The translations under genes were made by a program, and so were the position numbers. Under the pieces are notes generated by a model. It worked only from the letters and a program-made list of their open reading frames with translations. It did not search any database and was not told the DNA's origin. A DNA stretch of 64,000 nucleotides, taken from contig CAWACW010000018.1 of assembly GCA_963780635.1 (NCBI GenBank), positions 134,739 to 198,738 of the forward strand, in the 5' to 3' direction. Positions 1 to 7,267 of this stretch are shown here, piece by piece. The DNA comes from DATEPR01 sp963780635. GTDB lineage: Bacteria > Actinomycetota > Actinomycetes > Mycobacteriales > Pseudonocardiaceae. Position 1 is the first letter of the stretch. Each line of letters begins with the position of its first letter.

Positions 1-197
1 CGGTGACCGTGCGGGTGGCCAGGGACGCCGCCGGTCTTTCCCTGTCGGTCACCGACAACGGGTGCGGCATCCCGCCCGGCGTCACCCGCCGCGGCCTGCG
101 CAACCTGGCCGACCGGGCCACCGCGATCGGCGGCACGTTCGAGGTCGACTCCACGCCGCGGGCGGGCACGACGGTGACGTGGCGGGCGCCGCTCTAA
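1..197 (+). CDS. Sensor histidine kinase, C-terminal fragment cut by window edge
   Basis: Only the last ~64 codons are present, read from base 3 to the TAA at 195-197; the gene starts upstream of the window. The visible part carries the end of a HATPase_c ATP-binding domain: the DNGCGIP glycine box and a GLRNLADRA motif typical of NarL/DesK-type (HisKA_3) kinases, which would phosphorylate a NarL-family regulator. The only candidate partner in view is the convergent response regulator at 472-1098, which is a NarL-type protein; pairing is inferred from proximity. Confidence 0.85.
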   Translation, partial: VTVRVARDAAGLSLSVTDNGCGIPPGVTRRGLRNLADRATAIGGTFEVDSTPRAGTTVTWRAPL

Positions 198-260
198 TTG
201 TGCTGACCACAGAGGTCGAGTACGGGCGAGGCGGCATCGGATGATCTTGGAATGAGCAGT

Positions 261-310
261 GCCTCCGGGTTCGGTGTGGATTGCGACATCTCCACCGAGC
301 CACCGGAGGC
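261..310. terminator. Imperfect hairpin between convergent kinase and regulator genes
   Basis: An inverted repeat pairs GCCTCCGG (261-268) with CCGGAGGC (303-310) and continues inward as TCGGTG/CACCGA with a small bulge. It lies in the 274-bp gap between convergent genes and has no U-tract, as usual in high-GC actinobacteria. I infer a bidirectional terminator. I see no gene in 198-471. Confidence 0.5.
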
Positions 311-471
311 CGTCCTGACCCACGCTGACGCGCCCCTCACCGAGACCGGCAGGCTGTGCCTGGCCCGCTGCGTCGTCGACGAGGAACAGCCTGGCCGTTG
401 CGGCGTGCCGCGCAACGATTCCAGGTCGCGGCCACCAACGCCGCCCGGTACCGACAGTACTTCTTGCCGGG

Positions 472-1098
472 TTACTTCTTGCTCTGGCGAGCCACCAGCG
501 CGACCGCCTGGGTGCGGCGCTGCATGCCCAGCTTCGCCAGCACCGACGTCACGTAGTTCTTCACGGTCTGCTCCGCCAGGAACATCCGCTGGGCGATCTC
601 CCGGTTGCTCAGGCCCTCGCCGATCAACTCCAGCACGCCGCGTTCGCGCTCCGTCAGCGCGGCCAGCTGGTCGGGTTCGGTGCCGCGGCGCATCCGGGCC
701 AGTACGCGCGCCGTGGTCACCGGGTCCAGCAGCGACCGGCCCGCCGCCACCTCGCGCACCGCAGTCACCAGGTCCTGCCCACGCACCTGTTTGAGCAGGT
801 AGCCCGAGACACCGGCGTCGATCGCGTCGACCAGGGCGCGCTCGTCGTCGAACGCGGTCAGCACGATGCAGCGGGGGCCCAGTTCGCGTAGCCGCCTGCA
901 CAGCGCCACGCCGTCACCATCGGGCAGCCGCATGTCCACGAGGGCCACGTCGGGCGCGGTCGCGGCCGCGACGACCAGTGCCTCGGCGACCGTGCCCGCC
1001 TCGGCGACCACGTCGATGTCCCGCTCGTCGTCGAGCCGATCGCGCACGCCCCGGCGAACCAGCTCGTGATCGTCGACCAGTAGTACCCGAACAGCCAC
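472..1098 (-). CDS. NarL/LuxR-family two-component response regulator
   Basis: 208-residue DNA-binding response regulator. The N-terminal receiver (about 1-118) has the acidic pair DD at 9-10, the phospho-acceptor Asp at about 55 in VALVDMRLPDG, Thr at 81 and Lys at 103 in GYLLKQ. The C-terminal LuxR helix-turn-helix (about 145-205) contains LTERERGVLELIGEGLSNREI and VKNYV. The frame stays open upstream, but GTG 1098 is chosen because it begins exactly at the receiver's first strand and sits 6 nt after a TACCGT -10 box, implying a leaderless transcript. A cluster of DnaA-box-like sequences lies about 150 bp upstream. Likely partner is the kinase at 1-197. Confidence 0.93.
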   Translation of the reverse strand: MAVRVLLVDDHELVRRGVRDRLDDERDIDVVAEAGTVAEALVVAAATAPDVALVDMRLPDGDGVALCRRLRELGPRCIVLTAFDDERALVDAIDAGVSGYLLKQVRGQDLVTAVREVAAGRSLLDPVTTARVLARMRRGTEPDQLAALTERERGVLELIGEGLSNREIAQRMFLAEQTVKNYVTSVLAKLGMQRRTQAVALVARQSKK

Positions 1099-1104
1099 AC
1101 ACCC

Positions 1105-1110
1105 ACGGTA
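1105..1110 (-). promoter_or_regulatory. Predicted -10 box of the response regulator (leaderless)
   Basis: On the minus strand TACCGT is followed by 6 nt and then the GTG start at 1098. No Shine-Dalgarno sequence fits between. The spacing places the transcription start at or next to the start codon. Confidence 0.55.
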
Positions 1111-1245
1111 CGGCCGTCGGCCGAAGTACTGCCCGATCGGGTGAAATCGGCTCCGGCCCATCCCCAGGGTCCGGGTCACGTGATCCACATCCGCGCGCCT
1201 GATCAACCTGCCGCGACCGATGGGCGTGCACAAGGTCTGGGCCGC

Positions 1246-1287
1246 TGCCCACAAGTTGTCCACAGAGTTATCCACAGCGGTGGACAG
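1246..1287. promoter_or_regulatory. Cluster of DnaA-box-like 9-mers
   Basis: TTGTCCACA at 1256-1264 is the actinobacterial consensus DnaA box, and TTATCCACA at 1268-1276 is the classical E. coli-type box, only 12 bp apart on the same strand. A weaker CTGCCCACA precedes them at 1246-1254, and GGTGGACAG at 1279-1287 is an inverted box with two mismatches. They lie in the gap between the response regulator start and the carbonic anhydrase stop. They could be a DnaA-controlled regulatory region or a titration site; no AT-rich unwinding element is visible, so this is not an origin. Confidence 0.6.
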
Positions 1288-1327
1288 CTTCGCGTGATCC
1301 CGGTCACACACGATGGGGTGAGCGGGC

Positions 1328-1849
1328 TCAGTCCACCGGAGCGATACCGGCCCGATGCCGGCGCGCCAACTCCCGGTAGGCCGTCGGGTTGTTGTCCACC
1401 CACCAGCGCGCGCCGTCGGACATCGGCACCTGGCGCTTGGCGGCGGCACCGAGCAGCACCACGCCACCCTCGACGTGCGTGTTGGGCGCGACGGTCGCGC
1501 CGGCGCCGATCAGCGTGCGCGGCCCGATCACCGCGCCGTCCTGGATGGTCGCGTTGTTGCCGATCACGGCCTCGGCGCCGATCGTGCAGCCGTGCACCAC
1601 GCACAGGTGCCCGACCGTCGCGCCCGCACCGACGGTGCAGCCCTCGGCACCACCGTGCAGCACCGAATTGTCCTGCACGTTCGCGCCCGTCCCGATGGTC
1701 ACGGGCCCGAAGTCGGCGCGCAGCACCACGCCGTACCAGACCGAGGCGTCCGCCTCCACGGTCACGTCGCCGACCAGTGTCGCGGTCGGCGCGATCCAGG
1801 CGGTCGGGTGGACCTTCGGGCTGGCGCCCTCGAACGAGAACAGCGGCAT
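1328..1849 (-). CDS. Gamma-class carbonic anhydrase-like hexapeptide protein
   Basis: 173-residue left-handed beta-helix protein built of hexapeptide repeats (IGTGAN, VGAGAT, IGNNAT, IGPRTL, IGAGAT). The three zinc-ligand histidines of the gamma carbonic anhydrase/YrdA family are present at about 65 (NSVLHGG), 81 and 86 (GHLCVVHGC). The expected activity is reversible CO2 hydration or a related metal-dependent role; many family members are uncharacterised. ATG 1849 is chosen because it starts at the conserved MPLFSFEG; 13 more in-frame codons upstream are not typical. It lies 49 bp downstream of the acetyltransferase gene on the same strand, probably as one operon. Confidence 0.88.
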   Translation of the reverse strand: MPLFSFEGASPKVHPTAWIAPTATLVGDVTVEADASVWYGVVLRADFGPVTIGTGANVQDNSVLHGGAEGCTVGAGATVGHLCVVHGCTIGAEAVIGNNATIQDGAVIGPRTLIGAGATVAPNTHVEGGVVLLGAAAKRQVPMSDGARWWVDNNPTAYRELARRHRAGIAPVD

Positions 1850-1898
1850 GGCTGTCACATTAGGCGCGCCGGCCCGAAGATCCGCCACCCCGGATCGA

Positions 1899-2636
1899 TC
1901 AGTGCCGGGGCAGCCGGGCGTCGACCATGGTGCCGATCACCCGGTAGCCGAGCCGCTCGTAGATCCGGAGCGGCTCGTCCTTCTCCACCTGCAGGAACGG
2001 CTGGTGGCCCCGGCGCAGCGCCTCCGTGGTGAGCGCCGCGGCCACTGCCCTGGCGATCCCGCGACGGCGGTGTGCGGCCAGCACGCCGACGCCCAGCACC
2101 TCCACCAGGCCGGACCGGGGCGGCGGGAACAGCCCGGCACCCACCGGTTGCCCGGCGTCGGTGGTGGCGAGCGCGACGCACCCGCCGCGACGGACGATGC
2201 CGGGCAGCCCCAACGGATCCGCCGCCAGGTCGGGCTCGCCGTAGGCGGCGCCCTGCACGGCGACGGCCGACTTGAGGCCGGCGGCGTCCTCGACCAGCCG
2301 CACGGCGAAGCCCTCGCCGGGCGGCGCGGCCGTGAACTCGTCCAGGGCCATCAACGTCAACGTGGGGGCCACGTCGAACCCGGCGGCGGCGAGCGGAGTG
2401 TCGAGCGCCGGTGCCGGCCGGACGTATTCCAGCCGGGGCAGCCGATCCCGGCCGGTGAAGAACTCGACCAGTGCGGCCACGTCGGCCGCCGTGGGCGTCG
2501 CTCCGTCGGCGGGCACGGCGTAGTTGAGGTACGGGTTGGCGGATTCGGTGTGGATCAGGACGACGAACGGGCCGACGGTGGTCGACCGGCTCTCGATGCC
2601 CGCTCGCAGGCAGGCTTGGACAGCACGCAGTTCCAT
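1899..2636 (-). CDS. GNAT-family N-acetyltransferase
   Basis: 245 residues. The C-terminal half is a GNAT fold with the acetyl-CoA pyrophosphate loop AAHRRRGIARAVA (Q/RxxGxG/A type) and the C-terminal IYERLGYRVIG motif. The N-terminal ~110 residues resemble the partial GNAT-like half seen in two-domain acetyltransferases. The substrate is not predictable. The start ATG 2636 follows an AGAGGT Shine-Dalgarno at good spacing. It is the first gene of a probable two-gene unit with the carbonic anhydrase-like gene and is divergent from hsp20. Confidence 0.87.
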   Translation of the reverse strand: MELRAVQACLRAGIESRSTTVGPFVVLIHTESANPYLNYAVPADGATPTAADVAALVEFFTGRDRLPRLEYVRPAPALDTPLAAAGFDVAPTLTLMALDEFTAAPPGEGFAVRLVEDAAGLKSAVAVQGAAYGEPDLAADPLGLPGIVRRGGCVALATTDAGQPVGAGLFPPPRSGLVEVLGVGVLAAHRRRGIARAVAAALTTEALRRGHQPFLQVEKDEPLRIYERLGYRVIGTMVDARLPRH

Positions 2637-2855
2637 GCGTGACAGACCTCTTTCGCACAAGCTGGATGAGCCAGGGGACGCGCGCCGCGACGGCGCGCCG
2701 AAGGAGCCGGTGCTACCGGCTGGTGGTCCCGGACATTGGCGTTCACCTCGTGCGTCACTGAGTTGGCGGGAGCTTAGTTCGCCCGCGGCGAACGAGCCAG
2801 CGCTTTCCGGGCGCGGGGAACAATCAGCTGTCATGCTCCGTTCCTTGATATGAAA

Positions 2856-2876
2856 GCTGAGTCGGGTTGGCTCAGG
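2856..2876 (+). promoter_or_regulatory. HAIR-like operator (candidate HspR site) upstream of hsp20
   Basis: GCTGAGT-N7-GCTCAGG matches the HspR inverted repeat CTTGAGT-N7-ACTCAAG at 5 of 7 positions in each arm with the exact 7-bp spacer. It ends 21 bp before the hsp20 start, so bound repressor would block transcription or early elongation. HspR control of small heat-shock genes is known in actinobacteria; binding here is inferred. Confidence 0.5.
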
Positions 2877-2897
2877 TTGGGAAGCAGGAGGATGCAC

Positions 2898-3413
2898 ATG
2901 GCTATCGCCGTGCGGGGTTCCGCGTGGGACCCCTTCACCACACTGGTTCGGCAGTTCGACGTCGACTTTGACGCCCTGACCAGGCGTTCGTTCGGCCCGA
3001 CCCGCCGGTTCGGCACCGGTTTCGTGCCGGCTGCCGACGTCACCAAGGACGGCAACGACGTCGTCGTCACGCTGGCGCTCCCGGGCGTCGACGTGGCCAC
3101 GGACGTCGACATCGAGGTCAGCGAGGGCAAGCTGACCATCGCCGGTCGCGGCGCCGCGCGCAGCGAGTCCGACAAGGACGGCGTGCTGTTCCGCGAGATC
3201 CGTGGCGGCGAGTTCCGCCGCGAGTTCACGCTGCCGCGCGGCGTGACGGCGGATCGGGTGGAGGCCGACTACGACAAGGGTCTGCTGAAGGTCCGGGTCC
3301 GTGAGGTCGTCCAGCAGCCGGCGCAGCCGGCCAAGATCACGGTCCGCACTGCGGCCGAGCTGCCGGCGCAGGCGCCCGCGACCGGCGTCGAGTCCGGCGC
3401 CGAGGCCGAGTAA
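2898..3413 (+). CDS. Hsp20/alpha-crystallin small heat-shock protein
   Basis: 171-residue ATP-independent holdase chaperone. The alpha-crystallin domain spans about residues 45-140 (DVTKDGNDVVVTLALPGVDV, ITIAGR-type strands, FRREFTLPRGV, ADYDKGLLKVRV), and the GLLKVRV segment is the family signature. The C-terminal tail is rich in Ala/Pro. Two ATGs are possible (2892 and 2898); 2898 is chosen because the AGCAGGAGG Shine-Dalgarno ends 6 nt before it. A HAIR-like repeat lies just upstream, consistent with heat-shock repression. It is a single gene, divergent from the acetyltransferase. Confidence 0.93.
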   Translation: MAIAVRGSAWDPFTTLVRQFDVDFDALTRRSFGPTRRFGTGFVPAADVTKDGNDVVVTLALPGVDVATDVDIEVSEGKLTIAGRGAARSESDKDGVLFREIRGGEFRREFTLPRGVTADRVEADYDKGLLKVRVREVVQQPAQPAKITVRTAAELPAQAPATGVESGAEAE

Positions 3414-3457
3414 GGCCGACACCCGGGTAAGACAGTGCGTTACCAGCCAACACGCAG

Positions 3458-3485
3458 TCGAGGGCGGCCGATCGGCCGCCCTCGA
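3458..3485. terminator. Perfect 28-nt palindrome between hsp20 and macro-domain gene
   Basis: A perfect palindrome (arms TCGAGGGCGGCCGA and its complement, no loop) sits between the convergent hsp20 and macro-domain genes. It would form a very stable hairpin in either transcript, so I call it a bidirectional terminator without U-tract. Confidence 0.75.
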
Positions 3486-3514
3486 GGCGTACCTGCGGAC
3501 ACATTGACCGGGGG

Positions 3515-4129
3515 TCAGGCGGAGGCGGGGTGGCCCGCGTCGGCGAACAGCTCGTCCCACGCTGCCGCCACCTGCCTCGCGCACGTGCTCGCCGACACCC
3601 CGCCGGCGCCCGTGCCCAAGCCGGGCATCGCGATGCTGCGGATGACGCGGCGGACCGGCCGGCCGTCCTCGACCCGGCCGCTCTCCCACATGCGGAACAC
3701 GGCCCGGGCGGCCAGGTACGGGTGGACGGTGTCCACGGGCAGTTCGGTGGCGGGCTCGCGTGTGGTCGGTGCGCTGATCAGCCAGCCGGGCTTGACGGCG
3801 CCGGTAGCCACCACGACCGCCTCACCGACCGGGAGTTCGCCACCGTGGAAGGCGAGCACCGCGCTGCGCACGCGCTGCTCGATGGTGGGCCACGCTGCCG
3901 CGTAGACCGCGTCGATGCCACCGCGCATCAGGCCGAACGAGTTGGCCGGGCTGACGACCGCGTCGGTGCCGATCTCCAGGATCGGACCCTCGTGCACGAC
4001 CATGCCGGGGCGTTGGGCGGCGACCTCGCGCCAGGCGCTCGCCAGCGGGCCGGGCCCGGCCGACAGCACGATGACCGGGCCGCGGGTGCGTGTGGGCGAC
4101 TCAGTCTCACGTTCCGAGTCGGCGCTCAC
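3515..4129 (-). CDS. Macro-domain protein
   Basis: 204 residues. Macro domains bind ADP-ribose and related nucleotides or remove ADP-ribose from proteins. The hallmark segment is VVSPANSFGLMRGGIDAVY (Asn of SPAN, glycine loop MRGG), followed by GEAVVVATGAVKPGWLISAP and a late loop MPGLGTGAGGVS that would hold the diphosphate. The start is GTG 4129. Divergent from pheA across about 110 bp. The substrate is not predictable; it could act in ADP-ribose turnover or defence against ADP-ribosylating toxins. Confidence 0.85.
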   Translation of the reverse strand: MSADSERETESPTRTRGPVIVLSAGPGPLASAWREVAAQRPGMVVHEGPILEIGTDAVVSPANSFGLMRGGIDAVYAAAWPTIEQRVRSAVLAFHGGELPVGEAVVVATGAVKPGWLISAPTTREPATELPVDTVHPYLAARAVFRMWESGRVEDGRPVRRVIRSIAMPGLGTGAGGVSASTCARQVAAAWDELFADAGHPASA

Positions 4130-4227
4130 CCTCTCAGCATGGCATTCCCCCGGTACCCGACGTAACCAGGTTCCCTACCGGCCGTCCGGGTGATCTGTCC
4201 CGCGCCACTGCTCCGAACGGTCGCGGT

Positions 4228-4233
4228 TAGGGT
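4228..4233 (+). promoter_or_regulatory. Predicted -10 box of pheA (leaderless)
   Basis: TAGGGT followed by 7 nt and GTG 4241. No ribosome binding site is needed if transcription starts at the GTG. Confidence 0.6.
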
Positions 4234-4240
4234 TGGCCAC

Positions 4241-5161
4241 GTGTCGCGCATCGCGTATTTCGGCCCGCAGGGAACCTTCACCGAGCAGGCCGCCCTGAAC
4301 CTGGTGGACGCGGTCGCCGACGAACTGGTCCCGCTCGACACAGTCCCTGCCGCGCTCGCGGCCGTCCGCAGCGGCGATGCCGATGCCGCGTGCGTGCCCG
4401 TGGAGAACTCCGTCGAGGGCGCCGTGAACGCCACGATGGACGCACTGGTCGACGGTGAGCCGTTGATCGTGATGGCCGAGTTCGTGCTGCCGATCCGGTT
4501 CAGCGTGCTGGTGCGTCCTGGCACGCTGGCGGCCGACGTGACGACCGTGGCCAGCCATCCGCACGCGCTCGCCCAGGTACGCAACTGGCTCGCCGTCAAC
4601 CTGCCCGGCGCCCACGAGGTAGCGGCCACCTCGACGGCCGCCGCCGCGGTCGCCGTCGCAGCGGGGGAGTTCGACGCCGCGATCACCGCGCCGGTCGCCG
4701 CGACGCACTACCCGCTCGCGGTCCTCGCCACCGACGTCGCCGACGTGCCGGATGCCGCCACGCGCTTCCTGCTGCTGCGCAGGCCGGGCGCGTTACCGGC
4801 ACCGACCGGCGCCGACCGCACGTCGCTGGTCGCGATCACCGCGGACCGCACCGGCGCGCTCGCCGACCTGCTGGTCGAACTGGCCGAGCGCGGCATCAAC
4901 CTGACCCGCATCGAGTCGCGGCCCACCAAGGGCCGCCTCGGCGAGTACCGGTTCTACTTCGACGTGGACGGCCACATCGCGGAGGCCCGGCTGGGCGACG
5001 CCGTCGGCGCGCTGCGCAGGCGCTGCACGTCCGTCCGCTTCCTCGGCTCCTACCCGAAGGCCGACGGGCTGCCCAGCCCGCCGGCACAAGGCACCACGGA
5101 CGACGACTTCCGCTCGGCCACCGAGTGGATCGCACAGGTACGGCTGGGCAACGGAGCCTGA
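4241..5161 (+). CDS. pheA: Prephenate dehydratase
   Basis: 306 residues, the usual length of stand-alone prephenate dehydratase; converts prephenate to phenylpyruvate for phenylalanine synthesis. The catalytic PDT domain fills about 1-185 (start RIAYFGPQGTFTEQA; VPVENSVEG; the TRF motif in AATRFLLL). A C-terminal ACT regulatory domain (about 195-275) contains GALADLL and the Phe-binding ESRP motif, so feedback inhibition by phenylalanine is expected. GTG 4241 is chosen because it begins exactly at the conserved N-terminus and follows a TAGGGT box by 7 nt. The adjacent phosphatase gene starts 16 bp after its stop, the same order as Rv3838c-Rv3837c in M. tuberculosis. Confidence 0.97.
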   Translation: MSRIAYFGPQGTFTEQAALNLVDAVADELVPLDTVPAALAAVRSGDADAACVPVENSVEGAVNATMDALVDGEPLIVMAEFVLPIRFSVLVRPGTLAADVTTVASHPHALAQVRNWLAVNLPGAHEVAATSTAAAAVAVAAGEFDAAITAPVAATHYPLAVLATDVADVPDAATRFLLLRRPGALPAPTGADRTSLVAITADRTGALADLLVELAERGINLTRIESRPTKGRLGEYRFYFDVDGHIAEARLGDAVGALRRRCTSVRFLGSYPKADGLPSPPAQGTTDDDFRSATEWIAQVRLGNGA

Positions 5162-5177
5162 CGAGACGGGAGGGCAC

Positions 5178-5813
5178 GTGACCGGGCTACGCCTGATTCT
5201 GGCGCGCCATGGGCAGACCGACGCGAACATCCGGATGGCCATCGACGCGCTGCCGCCGGGCGGCCCGCTGACCGAGCAGGGCAGGCGGCAGGCCGAGGAA
5301 CTGGCCGAGCAGCTGGCCACCGAGCCGGTCGCGGCGGTGCACGCGAGCACGGCGCTGCGTGCCCAGCAGACCGCCCGGCCGGTCGCCGAGCGGCACGGGC
5401 TGGACGTGACCGTCGTCGAGGGCCTGCACGAGGTCGCCGTGGGTGACCTCGAAGGCCGCAACGACCGGGAGTCGCTGCGCGCGTTCGCGGACGTGTTCAC
5501 CACCTGGGCGCGGGAGGGCGACCTGAGCCGGGCGATGCCCGGCGGCGAGACCGGGCAGCAGGCGGTGGACCGGTTCACCACCGCGCTGGGCGGCATCGTG
5601 GCCGGTCACCAGCACGGCGTGCTCGTCGTGGTGAGCCACGGCGCACTGCTGCGACTGGTCGTGCCGCACCTGTCCGACAACCTGCACATGCTCGCCGGTG
5701 AACCGGGCATGCTGCAGAACACGGCGCGAATCGTGCTCGATGCGGACCCCGACTCGCCCGGCGGCTGGCATTGTGTCGAGTGGGCTGGTGTTCGGCTGGG
5801 TGCGGCAACGTAA
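5178..5813 (+). CDS. Histidine phosphatase family protein (phosphoglycerate mutase-like)
   Basis: 211 residues. The phosphohistidine motif RHGQTD is at about residues 10-15 and the second catalytic histidine lies in VVSHGALLR. ALRAQQTARPVA is the conserved arginine-bearing segment. The family includes phosphoglycerate mutases and small-molecule phosphatases; length and context (homologue of Rv3837c next to pheA) favour a phosphatase. The GTG start at 5178 follows GGGAGGG at good spacing. Probably cotranscribed with pheA. Confidence 0.9.
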   Translation: MTGLRLILARHGQTDANIRMAIDALPPGGPLTEQGRRQAEELAEQLATEPVAAVHASTALRAQQTARPVAERHGLDVTVVEGLHEVAVGDLEGRNDRESLRAFADVFTTWAREGDLSRAMPGGETGQQAVDRFTTALGGIVAGHQHGVLVVVSHGALLRLVVPHLSDNLHMLAGEPGMLQNTARIVLDADPDSPGGWHCVEWAGVRLGAAT

Positions 5814-5816
5814 CCT
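5811..5816 (+). promoter_or_regulatory. Candidate -10 box for the AAA/TPR operon
   Basis: TAACCT overlaps the stop codon of the phosphatase gene and precedes the small leader ORF at 5858. A second TAGCGT lies 4 bp downstream. Either could drive the AAA+ ATPase/TPR genes; weak evidence. Confidence 0.3.
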
Positions 5817-5857
5817 AGCGTCCGGCGATGGGGACCGGAGAGCGAGCGGAGGGCACG

Positions 5858-5929
5858 TTGAGCGAGCTTGCCAGCGATCCATCGGGCGTGAGCAGTGAGC
5901 TCGAAGCGGCCCCCGGGGGTGCCGAATGA
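5858..5929 (+). CDS. Putative 23-residue leader ORF coupled to AAA+ ATPase gene
   Basis: A TTG start at 5858 stands 5-6 nt after a strong GGAGGG Shine-Dalgarno, and the 23-codon frame ends in a TGA that overlaps the ATG of the AAA+ gene (ATGA at 5926-5929). The peptide is rich in Ser, Ala, Gly and Glu and resembles nothing I know. It may exist only to deliver ribosomes to the downstream start (translational coupling), or be a chance frame. Confidence 0.35.
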   Translation: MSELASDPSGVSSELEAAPGGAE

Positions 5930-7260
5930 GCGAGGACACGCCGTTGCTGCGCAGCCTGCGGGCCGCTGTGACCGCCAGTCCGGACGACGTCCCGCTGCGG
6001 CTGCACCTGGCCGAGCTGCTGATCAACGCGGGCCTGCCCGCCGAGGCGGTCACGCACGTCGCCGCCGCGCTGCAGCGGGTGCCGAACTCGCCAGAGGCCC
6101 GCGCACTGATGACCAGGGCCATCGCCGAGCGGGACAGTCACACCGACCAGCGGCACACCGACCAGCGGCCTGCCGACGACGCGGAGCGGACCGAGCGGGC
6201 CGACCCGCCGACCGGCCGGAACATGCGCCCGGTGCCCGCGCGGCCCCGGGAGCGGCAGGCGGGCGACGACCCCCCGACCGAGCGGCACAGTTTCAACTGG
6301 ATCGCGGCGGAGCACCAGTTCGCCGGCATCCAGACGCCGTACGTGGACGGCGGCACCGCGCCGCTGGGCGCGCCGATCCTGTTCGACGTGGAGCCCGCGA
6401 AAGTGCGGCTGGCCGACGTCGGCGGCATGACCGAGGTGAAGCAGCGCCTGAACGCGGCCTTCCTGGCACCGATGCGCAACCCGGAGCTGCGCCGGATGTA
6501 CGGCAAGAGCCTGCGCGGCGGCCTGCTGCTGTACGGGCCGCCCGGGTGCGGCAAGACGTTCCTGGCCCGCGCGATCGCGGGTGAGCTGGGTGCCCGGTTC
6601 CTCGCGGTGACGCTGGCCGACGTGCTCGACATGTGGGTCGGGTCTTCCGAGCGCAATCTGCGCGACCTGTTCGCCGAGGCCCGCAGGGCGGCACCGTGCG
6701 TGCTGTTCCTGGACGAGATCGACGCGTTGGGCCACAAGCGCAGTCAGCTGCGGGCCAGTGCCGCCCAGCGTGGCACGGTCAACCAGCTCCTGTCCGAATT
6801 GGACGGTGTGCAGCAGAACAACGAGGGCGTGTTCGTGCTCGCCGCGACGAATCATCCGTGGGACGTGGACGCGGCGCTGCGCAGGCCGGGCCGGTTGGAC
6901 CGGATGCTGCTGGTGCTGCCGCCCGACCAGCCGGCGCGTGAGGCGATCCTGCGTTACCACCTGCGGGAGCGCCCGGTGTCCGGGGTGAACGTGCGGGACC
7001 TGGCCAAGCGCACCGAGAACTACTCGGGTGCCGACCTGGCGCACCTGTGCGAGACGGCCGTGGAGCGCGCGCTGCTGGACTCGGCGCGGACCGGCAAGGC
7101 CCGCAAGATCACCGGGCGGGACTTCGACGCCGCGCTGGCCGAGGTCCGGCCGTCCACCGGGGCATGGCTGTCGGTGGCCCGCAACGTCGCCCTGTTCGGC
7201 AACGCCGACGGCAGCTACGACGACCTGCACCGCTACCTGAAGCGTCGCCGGATGGCGTGA
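5926..7260 (+). CDS. AAA+ ATPase with N-terminal TPR-like segment
   Basis: 444 residues. Residues 1-70 form helical TPR-like repeats (LRLHLAELLINAGLPAEAV, SPEARALMTRAI), followed by a charged, low-complexity linker to about 120. A classical AAA module follows: Walker A GPPGCGKT at about 204-211, Walker B VLFLDEID at about 259-266, sensor 1 AATNHP, arginine finger RRPGRLDR, and the C-terminal lid YSGADLAHLCETAVERAL. It resembles the FtsH/Cdc48/spastin group but has no protease domain, so an unfoldase or remodelling role is inferred. It is followed 7 nt later by a TPR membrane protein, likely its partner. Confidence 0.9.
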   Translation: MSEDTPLLRSLRAAVTASPDDVPLRLHLAELLINAGLPAEAVTHVAAALQRVPNSPEARALMTRAIAERDSHTDQRHTDQRPADDAERTERADPPTGRNMRPVPARPRERQAGDDPPTERHSFNWIAAEHQFAGIQTPYVDGGTAPLGAPILFDVEPAKVRLADVGGMTEVKQRLNAAFLAPMRNPELRRMYGKSLRGGLLLYGPPGCGKTFLARAIAGELGARFLAVTLADVLDMWVGSSERNLRDLFAEARRAAPCVLFLDEIDALGHKRSQLRASAAQRGTVNQLLSELDGVQQNNEGVFVLAATNHPWDVDAALRRPGRLDRMLLVLPPDQPAREAILRYHLRERPVSGVNVRDLAKRTENYSGADLAHLCETAVERALLDSARTGKARKITGRDFDAALAEVRPSTGAWLSVARNVALFGNADGSYDDLHRYLKRRRMA

Positions 7261-7267
7261 GCCGCCG

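Noticed and set aside
1246..1287. Chromosomal origin of replication
   Set aside because: DnaA boxes are too few, there is no AT-rich unwinding region, and dnaA/dnaN are not adjacent.
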